Positions 26,499 through 35,710 of a stretch of DNA of 64,000 nt are shown here, piece by piece. The position numbers and the translations under genes are program-made. Location of the stretch: the NCBI RefSeq assembly GCF_025938095.1, contig NZ_JAPCZF010000012.1, positions 1 to 64,000 on the forward strand, in the 5' to 3' direction. The notes beneath the pieces are model-generated. The model worked only from the letters and a program-made list of their open reading frames with translations, was not told the origin of the DNA and searched no databases. The stretch comes from Novosphingobium sp. JCM 18896 (GTDB taxonomy: Bacteria; Pseudomonadota; Alphaproteobacteria; Sphingomonadales; Sphingomonadaceae). Position 1 is the first letter of the stretch. Each line of letters starts with the position of its first letter.

Positions 26499-27620
26499 AT
26501 GAAACGTGTGCTTCTCATTGGTGGATCGGCCGCCACAGGCCGGGCGATCATCGAGGAGCTACACGCGCGCCAGTGCCAGGTGACCATTTACAATCGAGGG
26601 CGCCACAATGCCGATCTCGACGCCCGCGACATAGAATTTATCATTGGCGACCCGCACTTTCGGGAGTCGATCGAAGCCAACCTGTCCGGGCGCGAGTGGG
26701 ATATCGCCATCGCCACCTATGGGCGCACCCGATACCTTGCCGAGGCTCTGGCTGGGCGCTGCGGCCACTTCATAGGTATCAGCGGGACGCCGGTTTGCCG
26801 AACCGATTTGGGCTCGCCGACCCGGGAAACCGATCCTCCGGTCCGCCCCGACGGCGCGCCGGCAAGCATGCTGGGCATCATCCCCCGGATCGTCGAGACG
26901 GAAAGGCGCATTCTCGATCTGGGCGGCGACGACGCGTTCGCATCGACCATCGTAAGATATCCCTACGTTTACGGCCCCCACTCGCTCGTTCCCATGGAAT
27001 GGCATGTCATGAAACGTGTCCTGGACGGTCGCACCCGCTGGGCCTTGCCCGATGGCGGCCTCTTCATGACAGGCCGCTGCGCCTCGGCCAACGCGGCAGC
27101 GCTGATCGGATCGGTCATCGACAATCGCGAAGTGGCAAACGGGAAGATCTATCACGCGGCCGATCAACGCCAATTCACCCAGCGCGAATGGGTGAGTTTG
27201 ATCGCGGGGCTTCTGGGCCACGAGTTTGAGTTCGTTGACCTGCCGCCGAGCATTGCAGCGCTTGGCAGTTCTGCCGTTCCCCTGTCGGGAGAAATGCTGT
27301 TCAGTCACAGCAAGCAAGACCTGGCGGCTGGCAGGCTGCGCCACAATCAGCCCTCTCCCCTTCGCGCACAGGTGGAGCTTGGATACCAAGAGGCCGTCGA
27401 TCCAATCGAATGGATACAGCGCACCGTCGAATACTGGCAATCGCATCCCTATGAGATCGACGCGACCGGCTCGGGTCCGCTCACAGCGCAGGATTTCGAC
27501 TATGCGGCCGAAGATGCCTTGCTGGGCTGGTGGGATGACGTCCTGCGAAATCGACCGAGTTTCGGCGAGACCGTCCACCGCGGTCACCCGTATGAGCATC
27601 CTAAGACCGCGCGCCCTTGA
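26499..27620 (+). CDS. NAD(P)-dependent epimerase/dehydratase-like protein (extended SDR)
   Basis: This 373-residue protein has an N-terminal Rossmann motif (RVLLIGGSAATGRAI) and an extended-SDR layout (VRYPYVYGP). The usual YxxxK catalytic pair is not apparent, so it may be an atypical reductase or a binding protein. ATG 26499 is preferred because AGGGG precedes it at good spacing. An upstream ATG at 26478 directly abuts AGGAG and would fall near the transcript start predicted from the operator-linked -35. Its function in the pathway is unknown. Confidence 0.82.
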   Translation: MKRVLLIGGSAATGRAIIEELHARQCQVTIYNRGRHNADLDARDIEFIIGDPHFRESIEANLSGREWDIAIATYGRTRYLAEALAGRCGHFIGISGTPVCRTDLGSPTRETDPPVRPDGAPASMLGIIPRIVETERRILDLGGDDAFASTIVRYPYVYGPHSLVPMEWHVMKRVLDGRTRWALPDGGLFMTGRCASANAAALIGSVIDNREVANGKIYHAADQRQFTQREWVSLIAGLLGHEFEFVDLPPSIAALGSSAVPLSGEMLFSHSKQDLAAGRLRHNQPSPLRAQVELGYQEAVDPIEWIQRTVEYWQSHPYEIDATGSGPLTAQDFDYAAEDALLGWWDDVLRNRPSFGETVHRGHPYEHPKTARP

Positions 27621-27788
27621 CACCGTAAGCGACCATAGAGGCGATCGGTAGCTCAGCGCAAAATCGGCGCCCCGCCGGGGCCCGCCATCCGCGACCTATC
27701 GTGCAAGGCGGCCCCGGGTTGAGCCAGGCCGAACTGGTGCAGCTTCCCGCCCGATCGACCTGACCGTGAAGCCGCCCGCTGCGCGATA

Positions 27789-29363
27789 CTACCGTTTGAG
27801 GACGTATCCGGCTTCTTCCCGATCCCAGGTGTCGGGAGTCACTCCCGCTTCGCGAAGTCGATACTTCTCGACCCTGGCCGATGCGGTGCGCGGCAGGCTG
27901 TCGACGAACCGAACGTATCGAGGGACAGCGTAGTAGGGCAGATGTTTTTCGCAATGCTCGAGGAGCTCAGCGGGCGCAACCTGCTCGCCCGCCCCTACGA
28001 GAACGACCATGACTTCCTGTCCGCTCACATGCGAGTCCACGCCTATTGCGCTCGCCTCGGAGATTGCGGGATGCGCTTCCAGGACCCTTTCGACTTCCCA
28101 AGATGAGATATTCTCGCCGCGACGCCTGATCACATCTTTCACGCGATCGACGAAGTACAGCTTGCCCTCGGAGTCACGCCGCCCCCTGTCGCCCGTGTGA
28201 AACCAAAGGCCCTTCAAGGCCTCGACCGTGGCCGCCGGATCTCCAAGGTAACGGCTGAACATCACGCCCGGGCGGGTGGGACGAACCACGATCTCGCCCG
28301 TCCCACCGGAAGGAAGCGGCCAGCCCAGCTCGTCTTGAATCTCGATCTGATAGTCAGAGCTCGCCACTCCGCAGGAATCGGGCGACCGTTCGCCGAGCCG
28401 CGTGCAGCTCACCATGCCAAGTTCTGTCGAGCCATAGGTCTCAACCAGCGGCACGCCGAACCGTTCCTCGAACTGATCCGAGATCTTGTCGGCGGCGCCC
28501 GCGCCGTAAGCTCGCGTCACGCAGTGGTCTCGGTCTCCCTGCGTGACCGTTTGGTTCAGCAGTAGTACGGGTATCACGCCCATATAGTTGAAAGCCGTAA
28601 TCCGCTCGGTCCTGCAGATGTCCCAAAAGGCGCTTGCGGAAAACCGCCGGTGAAGGACCGCTCGCGCGCCGGCGAGCATCGCTGGGTAAATGGTCGTGTA
28701 GCGCGCGTTCACATGCGACAGCGGGAAAGCGTTGAAGAGCACGTCATCGTGACCGTAGCCCATCACCTCCCTCACTCCGTGGGCCAGCCAAAACCCGGCA
28801 CTATGCGGGAGAACCACGCCCTTCGGCGGGCCGGTCGTGCCCGAACTGAAGAGAACTACCGCGGTATCCTCGGCGGCAACGTCCGATGCATAAGGCTCAT
28901 GGCCCGCTTCGAGGAGGCGAGCCTTCCAGCCTTGAGTTCCGGCGTCGCCGACAACGATGACAGTCTCGAGTTGAGGCAGGCGATCACGAACATGGGAGAT
29001 ACGGTCGAGCAAAGAGGCGTGCACGATAGCAAGTCGGCACGAGCATTTGACCAAGGGATAGACCAGTCCGTCCCCCCTAAGCGCGCTTCCGAGCGGCACC
29101 TCGATCGCCCCGTAGCGGGCTATGCCCAACCAGGCTTGAACGGCCTCGGCGCCGTTCTCGAGCATGACTGCGACATGCTCGCTGCGCGCCACGCCCAATT
29201 TCGCCAGGAGATGGCAAACCGCATTTGCGCTGCGATCGAGCTCGGCAAAGGTTTGTACTTGCTCCTCGAATGATATGGCGACGCGATCCGGCCAGTCGCG
29301 CGCGCGGTCGGCGACAAGATGGGCGATCGTGGGCGGCGGTGCGATGGTCGGGACCTTGGACAT
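27789..29363 (-). CDS. Acyl-CoA synthetase (AMP-binding, CaiC-like)
   Basis: This 524-residue ANL-family ligase has the ATP loop LFSSGTTGPPKG, the adenylate motif YGSTELG, the hinge-region motif DRVKDVIRRRGENISSWEVE, and a C-terminal PRTASARVEKYRLRE carrying the catalytic lysine. The overall pattern is nearest to crotonobetaine/carnitine-CoA ligases. It is the last gene of a minus-strand operon that begins with the luciferase-like monooxygenase and is separated from the SDR gene by 2 bp. It probably activates a side-chain or ring-opened carboxylic acid. Confidence 0.92.
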   Translation of the reverse strand: MSKVPTIAPPPTIAHLVADRARDWPDRVAISFEEQVQTFAELDRSANAVCHLLAKLGVARSEHVAVMLENGAEAVQAWLGIARYGAIEVPLGSALRGDGLVYPLVKCSCRLAIVHASLLDRISHVRDRLPQLETVIVVGDAGTQGWKARLLEAGHEPYASDVAAEDTAVVLFSSGTTGPPKGVVLPHSAGFWLAHGVREVMGYGHDDVLFNAFPLSHVNARYTTIYPAMLAGARAVLHRRFSASAFWDICRTERITAFNYMGVIPVLLLNQTVTQGDRDHCVTRAYGAGAADKISDQFEERFGVPLVETYGSTELGMVSCTRLGERSPDSCGVASSDYQIEIQDELGWPLPSGGTGEIVVRPTRPGVMFSRYLGDPAATVEALKGLWFHTGDRGRRDSEGKLYFVDRVKDVIRRRGENISSWEVERVLEAHPAISEASAIGVDSHVSGQEVMVVLVGAGEQVAPAELLEHCEKHLPYYAVPRYVRFVDSLPRTASARVEKYRLREAGVTPDTWDREEAGYVLKR

Positions 29364-29365
29364 GA

Positions 29366-30142
29366 TCAGTCGGCGGTCCAGCCGCCGTCGATCACGAGTG
29401 ACGTGCCGGTGAGCAAGGCAGCGGCATCCGAGGCCAGGAAAACGGCGGCTCCCATGATATCTTCGACGGTACCCAGCCTGCCGAGCTTTATTTTTTGCAG
29501 AACGCTCGCTTTGAACGCCTCATCCTCGAAAAAGGGCTGCGTCATCGGCGTCTCGATGAATGTCGGCGCGATCGTATTGGACCGGATCCCGTAGCGAGCG
29601 AGATCGAGCGCAAAGCTCTTGCTCATCCCTTCCATGGCCCATTTGCTGGCACAGTAGAGTGAGCGGTTGAGTCCGCCGACGTGGCCCATCTGGCTGCTCA
29701 CATGGATCAGGCTGCCCCCCTCGATACCTTCTGCACGCATCCGCCGGACGCAGGCCTGGGCGACGAAGAAGGCGCTCTTAAGATTGAGATCGAGAACCGC
29801 ATCGTAATCGGCCACGCTGACCTCTGTCATCGGCTTGGGGCGGTTGGTCCCGGCATTGTTGATGAGAACGTGGTAGGCTGGTCTCTCGGCAAAAAAGCAA
29901 GTCACCTCGTCGAGATCAGAGACGTCGAGTTTCGCTGCCTCGGCGTTGCCGCCCCCCCGCCGGATGGCCTCCGCCACCGCGGCGATCTCGCTCTCGGAGC
30001 GCGCAACCAGCGTCACCTCGGCCCCGGCCTCGGCCAGCGCGGCGGCCATGGCGGCGCCGATCCCGCGCCCCGCGCCGGTGACCAGCGCACGCCGGCGATC
30101 GAGGCGGAAGCTGGGCGTTCGCGGCAGCGCGGGGGCGGTCAT
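29366..30142 (-). CDS. Short-chain dehydrogenase/reductase
   Basis: This 258-residue classical SDR has TGAGRGIGAAMA, NNAG, the Ser of HVSSQMG, and Y-x3-K in YCASK; it is close to gluconate-5-dehydrogenase-type or 3-oxoacyl reductases. It is in an operon with the HisD-family dehydrogenase gene, 1 bp upstream. Base composition changes inside the gene: the 5' part (roughly above 29940) has near-saturated G/C third positions like the HisD gene, while the 3' part resembles the rest of the window. This suggests a mosaic origin. Confidence 0.92.
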   Translation of the reverse strand: MTAPALPRTPSFRLDRRRALVTGAGRGIGAAMAAALAEAGAEVTLVARSESEIAAVAEAIRRGGGNAEAAKLDVSDLDEVTCFFAERPAYHVLINNAGTNRPKPMTEVSVADYDAVLDLNLKSAFFVAQACVRRMRAEGIEGGSLIHVSSQMGHVGGLNRSLYCASKWAMEGMSKSFALDLARYGIRSNTIAPTFIETPMTQPFFEDEAFKASVLQKIKLGRLGTVEDIMGAAVFLASDAAALLTGTSLVIDGGWTAD

Positions 30143-30143
30143 G

Positions 30144-31475
30144 TCAGACGGCGGTCAGTTCGCTGGGGCTGGCCGTGCCGGCATAGGGCACGTCGCGGTG
30201 GCCGAAGCGGCGCACGCGGACATTGGCCTGCTCGCCGTGGCCGGCGAAGCCTTCGAGCCCGCACAGGCGGCTGCAGTATTCGCCGATCAGCGCTGATGCC
30301 TCGTCGGTCAGCACCTTCTGGTAGGTGCAGGTCTTGATGAACTTGCCGACCCACAGCCCGCCCGTATAGCGCGCGGCCTTCTTGGTGGGCAGCGTGTGGT
30401 TGGTGCCGATCACCTTGTCGCCGAACGAGACGTTGGTGCGCGCCCCCAGGAACAGCGCGCCGTAGTTGGTCATGGCGTTCAGGAAATAGTCGGGATCGGC
30501 GGTCATCACCTGGACGTGCTCGCTGGCGATCTCGTCGGAGATGCGTACCATCTCGGCGTCGTCCTCGGCGACGATGACCTCGCCGTAGACTTCCCAGGCC
30601 TTGCGCGCGATGTCGGCCGTGGGCAGCACTTCGAGCAGCTTCTCGATCCACTGCATGGTCTCGCGCGCCAGCTTCTCCGAAGTGGTCAGCAGCACCGCGG
30701 GGCTGTCGGGCCCGTGCTCGGCCTGGCCGAGCAGGTCGGTCGCGGCCAGTTCGCCGTCGCAGCCGATCTCGTCGGCGATGACCAGCGTCTCGGTCGGGCC
30801 GGCGAACAGGTCGATGCCGACGCGGCCGAACAGCTGGCGCTTGGCCTCGGCGACGAAGGCGTTGCCGGGGCCGACGAGGATGTCGACCGGGGCGATCGAC
30901 TGGGTGCCGAGGCCCATGGCGGCGACCGCCTGGATGCCGCCGAGGCAATAGATCTCGTCGGCGCCGGCCATGGCCTGCGCGGCGACGATGGCGGGGGCGG
31001 GCTTGCCCTGGAACGGCGGGGCGCAGGTGACGACGCGCGGCACGCCGGCGACCTTGGCGGTGATCACCGACATGTGCGCCGAGGCGAGCAGCGGATACTT
31101 GCCGCCAGGGACGTAGCAGCCCGCGGCGTTGAGCGGCAGGTTCTTGTGGCCGAGCACCACGCCGGGCAGGGTCTCTACTTCCACGTCCTGCATGCTCGCG
31201 CGCTGGATCTGCGCGAAATTGCGCACCTGGGCCTGGGCGAACTCGATGTCCTTGACATCCTGCGGGCTCAGCGTGTCGATGCAGGCCTGGATCTCGGCCG
31301 GGGTCAGGCGGTAGGACTCGCGGTCCCACTTGTCGAACCTGATCGACAGGTCGCGCACGGCCGCATCACCGCGCGCCTCGATATCCGCCAGGATCCCCTC
31401 CACCGTGTCGCGCACCTGCCGGTTGCTCTCGGCTTTCGCTTCGGCGGTGGCGCCGCGTTTCAGATATGTCGCCAT
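30144..31475 (-). CDS. Histidinol-dehydrogenase-family alcohol dehydrogenase
   Basis: This 443-residue protein spans the HisD fold, with GGKYPLLASAHMSV, DLFAGPTETLVIAD and SEHVQVMT, the last carrying expected catalytic or zinc-binding residues. The C-terminal GTNHTLPTKKAARYTGG region resembles the HisD paralogues that oxidise diols to acids, such as the sulfopropanediol dehydrogenase HpsN. No other his genes are near, so histidine synthesis is unlikely. The ATG overlaps the flavin-reductase stop by 1 nt (TGATG). The gene is much richer in G/C at third positions than its neighbours and carries long shadow frames in two other phases, pointing to a separate origin. Confidence 0.9.
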   Translation of the reverse strand: MATYLKRGATAEAKAESNRQVRDTVEGILADIEARGDAAVRDLSIRFDKWDRESYRLTPAEIQACIDTLSPQDVKDIEFAQAQVRNFAQIQRASMQDVEVETLPGVVLGHKNLPLNAAGCYVPGGKYPLLASAHMSVITAKVAGVPRVVTCAPPFQGKPAPAIVAAQAMAGADEIYCLGGIQAVAAMGLGTQSIAPVDILVGPGNAFVAEAKRQLFGRVGIDLFAGPTETLVIADEIGCDGELAATDLLGQAEHGPDSPAVLLTTSEKLARETMQWIEKLLEVLPTADIARKAWEVYGEVIVAEDDAEMVRISDEIASEHVQVMTADPDYFLNAMTNYGALFLGARTNVSFGDKVIGTNHTLPTKKAARYTGGLWVGKFIKTCTYQKVLTDEASALIGEYCSRLCGLEGFAGHGEQANVRVRRFGHRDVPYAGTASPSELTAV

Positions 31476-32002
31476 CAAGATTTCCCGAGAGCTTGCGCGG
31501 CACAATAGCCGCCGTCCATGTAGATGAGAGGATCGATCTCGCCCGCCAGATGGACCTCGACAACGCGTCCGATAAAGATGCTGTGCGTTCCAAATTCTAG
31601 AGCGGTCGCATGGTCGCAAACGATAGCCGCTTGGGCATCCAGCAAATAAGGGATGCCGCTACGGGCTTGTGCCCAACGTCCTGTCTCGAAGCGAGCCTCG
31701 CCCTTTAGGACGCCGCTGCACGATCGCGCCATCGCCTCTTGGGAGACATGCAGGATGTTGATGCAGAACGGCGCGCCGGTAGTCAGGACGGGGTGCATCG
31801 ATGCCGATTTGTTAACGCAGACCAGCATCGAAGGCGGATCGATCGAAAGTTCGCTCACCGCCGTTGCGGCCATGGCGTGCCGCACGCCGTCGTGCTTCGA
31901 CGTGACGATGACCACAGCCTTAGCCAACCGGCGGAGCGCCAGCCGGAGCTCGGGACCGATCAGTTGCTCTGGGACCATGCCCCCGTCCCTCTCCTGCGCC
32001 AT
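31475..32002 (-). CDS. Flavin reductase domain protein
   Basis: This 175-residue protein of the flavin-reductase-like (FMN-binding split barrel) family has LAKAVVIVTSKHDGVRHAMAATAVSELSIDPPSMLVCVNKS and FCINILHVSQE. It would supply reduced FMN to the luciferase-like monooxygenase encoded 6 bp upstream, as in HpaBC- or SsuDE-type pairs. Translation may start at ATG 32002 or at ATG 31978; the latter has the better AGGGA site. It is tightly packed with the HisD gene downstream. Confidence 0.9.
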   Translation of the reverse strand: MAQERDGGMVPEQLIGPELRLALRRLAKAVVIVTSKHDGVRHAMAATAVSELSIDPPSMLVCVNKSASMHPVLTTGAPFCINILHVSQEAMARSCSGVLKGEARFETGRWAQARSGIPYLLDAQAAIVCDHATALEFGTHSIFIGRVVEVHLAGEIDPLIYMDGGYCAAQALGKS

Positions 32003-32008
32003 CTCGTA

Positions 32009-33163
32009 TTAGACCCAGGTTCCGTCGGCATCCTTGGTCGAGAAGCGAGGCGCGACCTTTGCGATGAACTGTTCGAGTTCTTCCTGGTTCTGTGCCGGCT
32101 CGAGATGGCCCTGACCGAACATCAAGAACAGCTCGTTGAAGCCGAGACGATCGTGGGCTTCGCCGATACGGTCCGCGATCTCGTCCGCGGATCCGATCAA
32201 CACGTTCGGCGGTCGCTGGCCAAGCGGAATGAACCACTCGTCCCAGAACCACATGTGCTCTTCCATGAGCTTGGCCGCGCGATCCTTGTCGTCGGTGAGC
32301 ATCAAGAAGCCCCCCCAAGCAGACGCATCCGCGCCGGTGACAGTCCGGTCGTTCCTGGCGGCGGTGTCGATATAGCGCTTGTTCAACTGTTCGCAGAAGT
32401 CGAGATTGTCCGAGAGTACGATCAGCTTGCCGCCCTCCTCCGCCCAAAAATCAATCGTGCGACCAGAGGCGGCAAAGCCACCGTAGATTGGCGGGTGAGG
32501 CTTTTGATAGCAGAGCGGCGCGATGCCGATTTCGCGTACGATCCCGTTCTCGTCCTGCCCCTTGCCGTATTTGGCATAGGCCGGGTGGCCGGCAGAACCA
32601 CCGTTGGGAGGAAACTCCCAGTTTTCGCCCTTGTGACTGAAGACATCGTTGGTCCAAGCCTTCTTGATCACGCGAACGCCTTCCTCGAAAATCGAGCGAT
32701 TGCGGGCGTCCTGCTCGTCGCGGGCCTTGACGTTGTCGGGCGTAGTGGCGCTGATGCCTTCCCGCGCCGCATAGCTGTCGACCCAGCGCGCATGGTAGCC
32801 ACGTGTAAAGCCGCAATAGAGCCGGCCTTGCAGCATGTGGTCGAGCGTGGCGATCTCTTCTGCAACACGAACCGGATTATGCGTGGCCATGGTGTAACCC
32901 ATGATCCCGGCATGGAGGCGCTTGCTGTGCTGCCCGACGAACAGGCTGAACATCCCAGGATGATTGTTCGCCTCGAAGCCTTCGATTTGAAGATGATGCT
33001 CGGGCTGACAATAACCGAAGTAGCCAAGGTCGTCCGCGAGCCGGACATAGTCACGAATCTCGTCCAAAAATCGCTGATAGAGTTCAGGCCGCTGCCCCGC
33101 CATACCTTGCTCGATTTCATGGCGACGACCGACAACACCGGTCTGCATTAGGTGAAACTTCAT
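32009..33163 (-). CDS. Luciferase-like (LLM) flavin-dependent monooxygenase
   Basis: This 384-residue TIM-barrel FMN-dependent oxygenase begins MKFHLMQTG and has DLGYFGYCQPEHHLQ and the AEEIATLDHMLQGRLYCGFTRG signature of bacterial-luciferase-fold monooxygenases. It probably uses FMNH2 from the flavin reductase for Baeyer-Villiger-type or hydroxylating chemistry. The chosen ATG 33163 matches the family start; a longer frame to 33277 would run through the operator region. It is the first gene of a five-gene minus-strand operon driven from the twin-operator region. Confidence 0.92.
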   Translation of the reverse strand: MKFHLMQTGVVGRRHEIEQGMAGQRPELYQRFLDEIRDYVRLADDLGYFGYCQPEHHLQIEGFEANNHPGMFSLFVGQHSKRLHAGIMGYTMATHNPVRVAEEIATLDHMLQGRLYCGFTRGYHARWVDSYAAREGISATTPDNVKARDEQDARNRSIFEEGVRVIKKAWTNDVFSHKGENWEFPPNGGSAGHPAYAKYGKGQDENGIVREIGIAPLCYQKPHPPIYGGFAASGRTIDFWAEEGGKLIVLSDNLDFCEQLNKRYIDTAARNDRTVTGADASAWGGFLMLTDDKDRAAKLMEEHMWFWDEWFIPLGQRPPNVLIGSADEIADRIGEAHDRLGFNELFLMFGQGHLEPAQNQEELEQFIAKVAPRFSTKDADGTWV

Positions 33164-33243
33164 TTTTTGCTTTGCCCTTGCTTGGAATCGGCCTCTCTCG
33201 AAGTGCCGTCTGAAGCCGGTGTTCGCGCATAAGGGGTGTCGTG

Positions 33244-33259
33244 TCAACACTTGTGTTGA
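33244..33259. promoter_or_regulatory. TCAAC-N6-GTTGA operator 2 (proximal to LLM operon)
   Basis: TCAACACTTGTGTTGA has 7-bp arms around a TT centre. The adjoining sequence reads TTGACA on the minus strand (33247 to 33242), a possible -35 for the luciferase-like operon. It is centred 30 bp from operator 3. Confidence 0.75.
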
Positions 33260-33273
33260 TAAAAATGCGATCG

Positions 33274-33289
33274 TCAACTATCGTGTTGA
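33274..33289. promoter_or_regulatory. TCAAC-N6-GTTGA operator 3 (proximal to acyl-CoA ligase)
   Basis: TCAACTATCGTGTTGA keeps both TCAAC/GTTGA arms. The right arm runs into TTGACA (33286-33291), followed after 16 bp by TAGTTT (33308-33313), a plausible sigma-70 promoter for the ligase gene at 33357. The operator would cover its -35. Confidence 0.75.
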
Positions 33290-33356
33290 CACTAGGTGAG
33301 GTGTACCTAGTTTCGATCCTACGGCGCGGACCGCGAACCAGCGCTCATAGGAGGCA

Positions 33357-34994
33357 ATGCTGAGCAAGTTTTATATTGAGGCGACGACCTTGGGGGACCT
33401 CTTGGCGCGGGCGGCCGGGCTGGCGCCATCTCGGTATGCGCTTGTCCTGCCCGATGAGCAGATCACCTATGACGAGCTGTTCTCCCGAGCGCAGCGCATC
33501 AGCCGCTCCCTGATCGCTCTCGAATTGCCGCAAGGGGCACATGTCGGCCTCATGGCGCCCAACAGCATAGCCTACGTAAGCGCCCTGTTCGGCGTCGCGA
33601 TGGCAGGATGCGTTGCCGTCCCAATCAATGTCCGCCACAAGGCTACCGAGCTTGCATACATCATTCGCAATGCGGACTTGAGCGCGATCCTGACCAGCCG
33701 CGCGGCGGAAGATCCGCTCGACTTCCTGCCTCTGCTCGAAGAAGCGCTGCCTTCTTTGTCCCGTAGCAGCGGCGGTCAGGATCTCGCGCTGAATGAGGCT
33801 CCACTTCTTCGGACGGTTGCGCTCTTGCGGGGTAGTGAAGCGCCGACGGCAATGTCGGTTGAAGACTTCGATGCCCTGGCGGAGACGGTTTTAGAGACAC
33901 AAGTCGCCGAACGCCGTCGCCGGGTTCGCATTCGCGATGTAGCGCTCCTGATTTACACATCGGGCACCACGGCAAATCCGAAAGGATGCATGCTTACGCA
34001 CGAAGCCTGCGTGCGCGGACCTTACGAGCGCATGCGCGAGCGGTTCTGGGCCGGCGAGCACAGCGTTACCTGGTCGGGGGGGCCGCTTTTCCACATCGGT
34101 TCGCTCGGACCATTTATCGGCTCTATCAGCGTCGCTGGCACCTTCCTGACCGATCTGTACTACGAGCCCGGACGCGCACTCGCCCTGATGGCGGCGTACG
34201 GTGCGACCGTTGCCTGGCCCTGGTTTCCAGCCATCATACATGGCCTGATCGATCATCCTGATTTCGAAGCAGCCACGCTTGACACGCTGCGGTTTGTAAA
34301 CGTGATCGGCCCGCCGGATCTCATCACACGCCTTCAGAATCTGCTGCCGCACGCCGAAGTGATCCAGTCGTGCGGCATGACCGAAACGGCCGGTATATTC
34401 GCGATCGCGGATGCCGGCGATCCGCTGGAGGTTCGCGTCGCCAGCAACGGCAAGGCGGCACCGGGCGTCGAGATCAAGATCGTCGACCCCGTGGCCGGCG
34501 AAACGGTTCCGGACGGCGATCTGGGAGAAATATGGGTTCGCGGCTTCTGCGTCATGGAGGGCTACTGGCGGGATCCGACCAAGACTGCCGAAGCCCTGAC
34601 CCCCGATGGCTGGCTCCGGACAGGCGACCTCTACAAGCGCCGGCCGGACGGCAACGTCGTCTTTTGTGGTCGCCTCAAGGACATGCTCAAGGTAGGCGGT
34701 GAAAACGTCGCGACGGCGGAGCTTGAGGCTTATCTCTGCTCACATCCCGAGATTCGCTTCGCGGAAGTCATAGGCCGACCCGATCCGCGTCTCGACGAGG
34801 TCCCTGTAGCGTTCGTCGAGCTCTATCCGGAAAGCGCACTCTCGTCCGAAGACATCGTTGCCTTCTGCCGCGGCCGAATTGCCTCCTACAAGGTTCCTCG
34901 CGAGATTTTTATCATGTCCCCTGGCGACTGGCCGATGTCGTTGACGAAGGTCGATAAGCGGGCTTTGCGGGAGCGGTTGGCGGCACTTACTTGA
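33357..34994 (+). CDS. Acyl-CoA synthetase (AMP-binding)
   Basis: This 545-residue ligase has the ATP loop IYTSGTTANPKG, MTETAGIF, GWLRTGDLYKRRPDGNVVFCGRLKDMLKVGGENVA, and a C-terminal lysine in MSLTKVDKRAL. A strong AGGAGG lies just before ATG 33357. The tail PMSLTKVDKRAL resembles fatty-acid or aryl-acid CoA ligases. It is monocistronic, divergent from the luciferase-like operon, and overlaps the convergent tetR gene by 8 nt at the 3' end. Confidence 0.92.
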   Translation: MLSKFYIEATTLGDLLARAAGLAPSRYALVLPDEQITYDELFSRAQRISRSLIALELPQGAHVGLMAPNSIAYVSALFGVAMAGCVAVPINVRHKATELAYIIRNADLSAILTSRAAEDPLDFLPLLEEALPSLSRSSGGQDLALNEAPLLRTVALLRGSEAPTAMSVEDFDALAETVLETQVAERRRRVRIRDVALLIYTSGTTANPKGCMLTHEACVRGPYERMRERFWAGEHSVTWSGGPLFHIGSLGPFIGSISVAGTFLTDLYYEPGRALALMAAYGATVAWPWFPAIIHGLIDHPDFEAATLDTLRFVNVIGPPDLITRLQNLLPHAEVIQSCGMTETAGIFAIADAGDPLEVRVASNGKAAPGVEIKIVDPVAGETVPDGDLGEIWVRGFCVMEGYWRDPTKTAEALTPDGWLRTGDLYKRRPDGNVVFCGRLKDMLKVGGENVATAELEAYLCSHPEIRFAEVIGRPDPRLDEVPVAFVELYPESALSSEDIVAFCRGRIASYKVPREIFIMSPGDWPMSLTKVDKRALRERLAALT

Positions 34995-35655
34995 CCACGT
35001 TCGGCAATGCGGTTGCCATCCCATCCAGGAAGATGCTCATGAAACCGCGGGCGATGGTATCGGCATCGAGCGAGTAGCCCGGTTCGTACCACCGGTGCGT
35101 CCAGTTGAACATTCCGAAGAACGCATTGGCGACGAGCCTGACGGGCAGATCCGAACGAAGTTCGCCGCTGCTGACGCCGTTGCGCAGCATCTGCATGACG
35201 ATGGCTTCCAGTGATCGCATTTTCTGGACGATGTCCTGGGCCCAGGGCGTGGTGCCCGTAGCGACCTGATGCATCTGCTCTTGTATGTAAACGTAGGGGT
35301 ACGGGTAATTCGCACTGTAGGATTGCATCAATCTTTCGGCGAACCGTGAAATCTTGTCGACCGGCCTTACCGTAATGTCGGCAACCAAAGCCTCGGCATA
35401 GGCAAGATTGGTATCTAGGACCGTCTCCACCGCTTCGCGGAAAAGCTCCTCTTTACTGCCCACGTAGTAGTACATCGTCGCACGGTCGAGCCCTGCGGCC
35501 GAGGCAATGTCGGCAAGCCGCGCGGCCTTGAAGCCTTTGTCCTTGAAGATACGCGCGGCTATGGCAATGATTTCCGTTCGCTTCGCGGAATATTCTGCGC
35601 CGCCATCTGCAAGCGCCAAGGTGCGTCTGCGCGCAATGTTACTTGCTTTGTCCAT
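34987..35655 (-). CDS. TetR/AcrR family transcriptional repressor
   Basis: This protein of about 222 residues has an N-terminal TetR HTH (EIIAIAARIFKDKGFKAARLADIASAAGLDRATMYYYVGSKEELFREAV) and a KstR2/fatty-acid-type C-terminus (FMSIFLDGMA). ATG 35655 gives MDKASNIARRR; ATG 35673, with GGGA upstream, is a possible alternative. It is the only regulator encoded in the right half and is likely co-transcribed with the CMD-like gene 55 bp upstream, whose promoter contains operator 4. I infer autoregulation and control of all eight TCAAC-N6-GTTGA sites, with an acyl-CoA or other intermediate as inducer. Confidence 0.9.
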   Translation of the reverse strand: MDKASNIARRRTLALADGGAEYSAKRTEIIAIAARIFKDKGFKAARLADIASAAGLDRATMYYYVGSKEELFREAVETVLDTNLAYAEALVADITVRPVDKISRFAERLMQSYSANYPYPYVYIQEQMHQVATGTTPWAQDIVQKMRSLEAIVMQMLRNGVSSGELRSDLPVRLVANAFFGMFNWTHRWYEPGYSLDADTIARGFMSIFLDGMATALPNVVK

Positions 35656-35710
35656 ATCGGGCACGTGCCACATCGGTCCCGGCGAAGGCAAGAGGTTGCG
35701 CTGAGGCGCC

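Noticed and set aside
27663..27690. GC-rich hairpin GCCCC-GCC-GGGGC between convergent genes
   Set aside because: Short stem with no T-tract in either direction; not enough to call a terminator.
30144..31475. HisD homologue as histidine biosynthesis
   Set aside because: No other his genes are nearby and the operon contains a monooxygenase, a flavin reductase, an SDR and a CoA ligase.
30396..31508. Long plus-strand open frame opposite the HisD-family gene, and another minus-strand frame over the same region
   Set aside because: Both are shadows caused by very high third-position GC; the translations are low-complexity (Arg/Gly/Asp-rich) with no family motif, while the HisD frame is fully conserved.
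33164..33277. Extended N-terminus for the luciferase-like monooxygenase
   Set aside because: It would translate through operators 2 and 3; the family normally begins at the MKFHLMQTG position.
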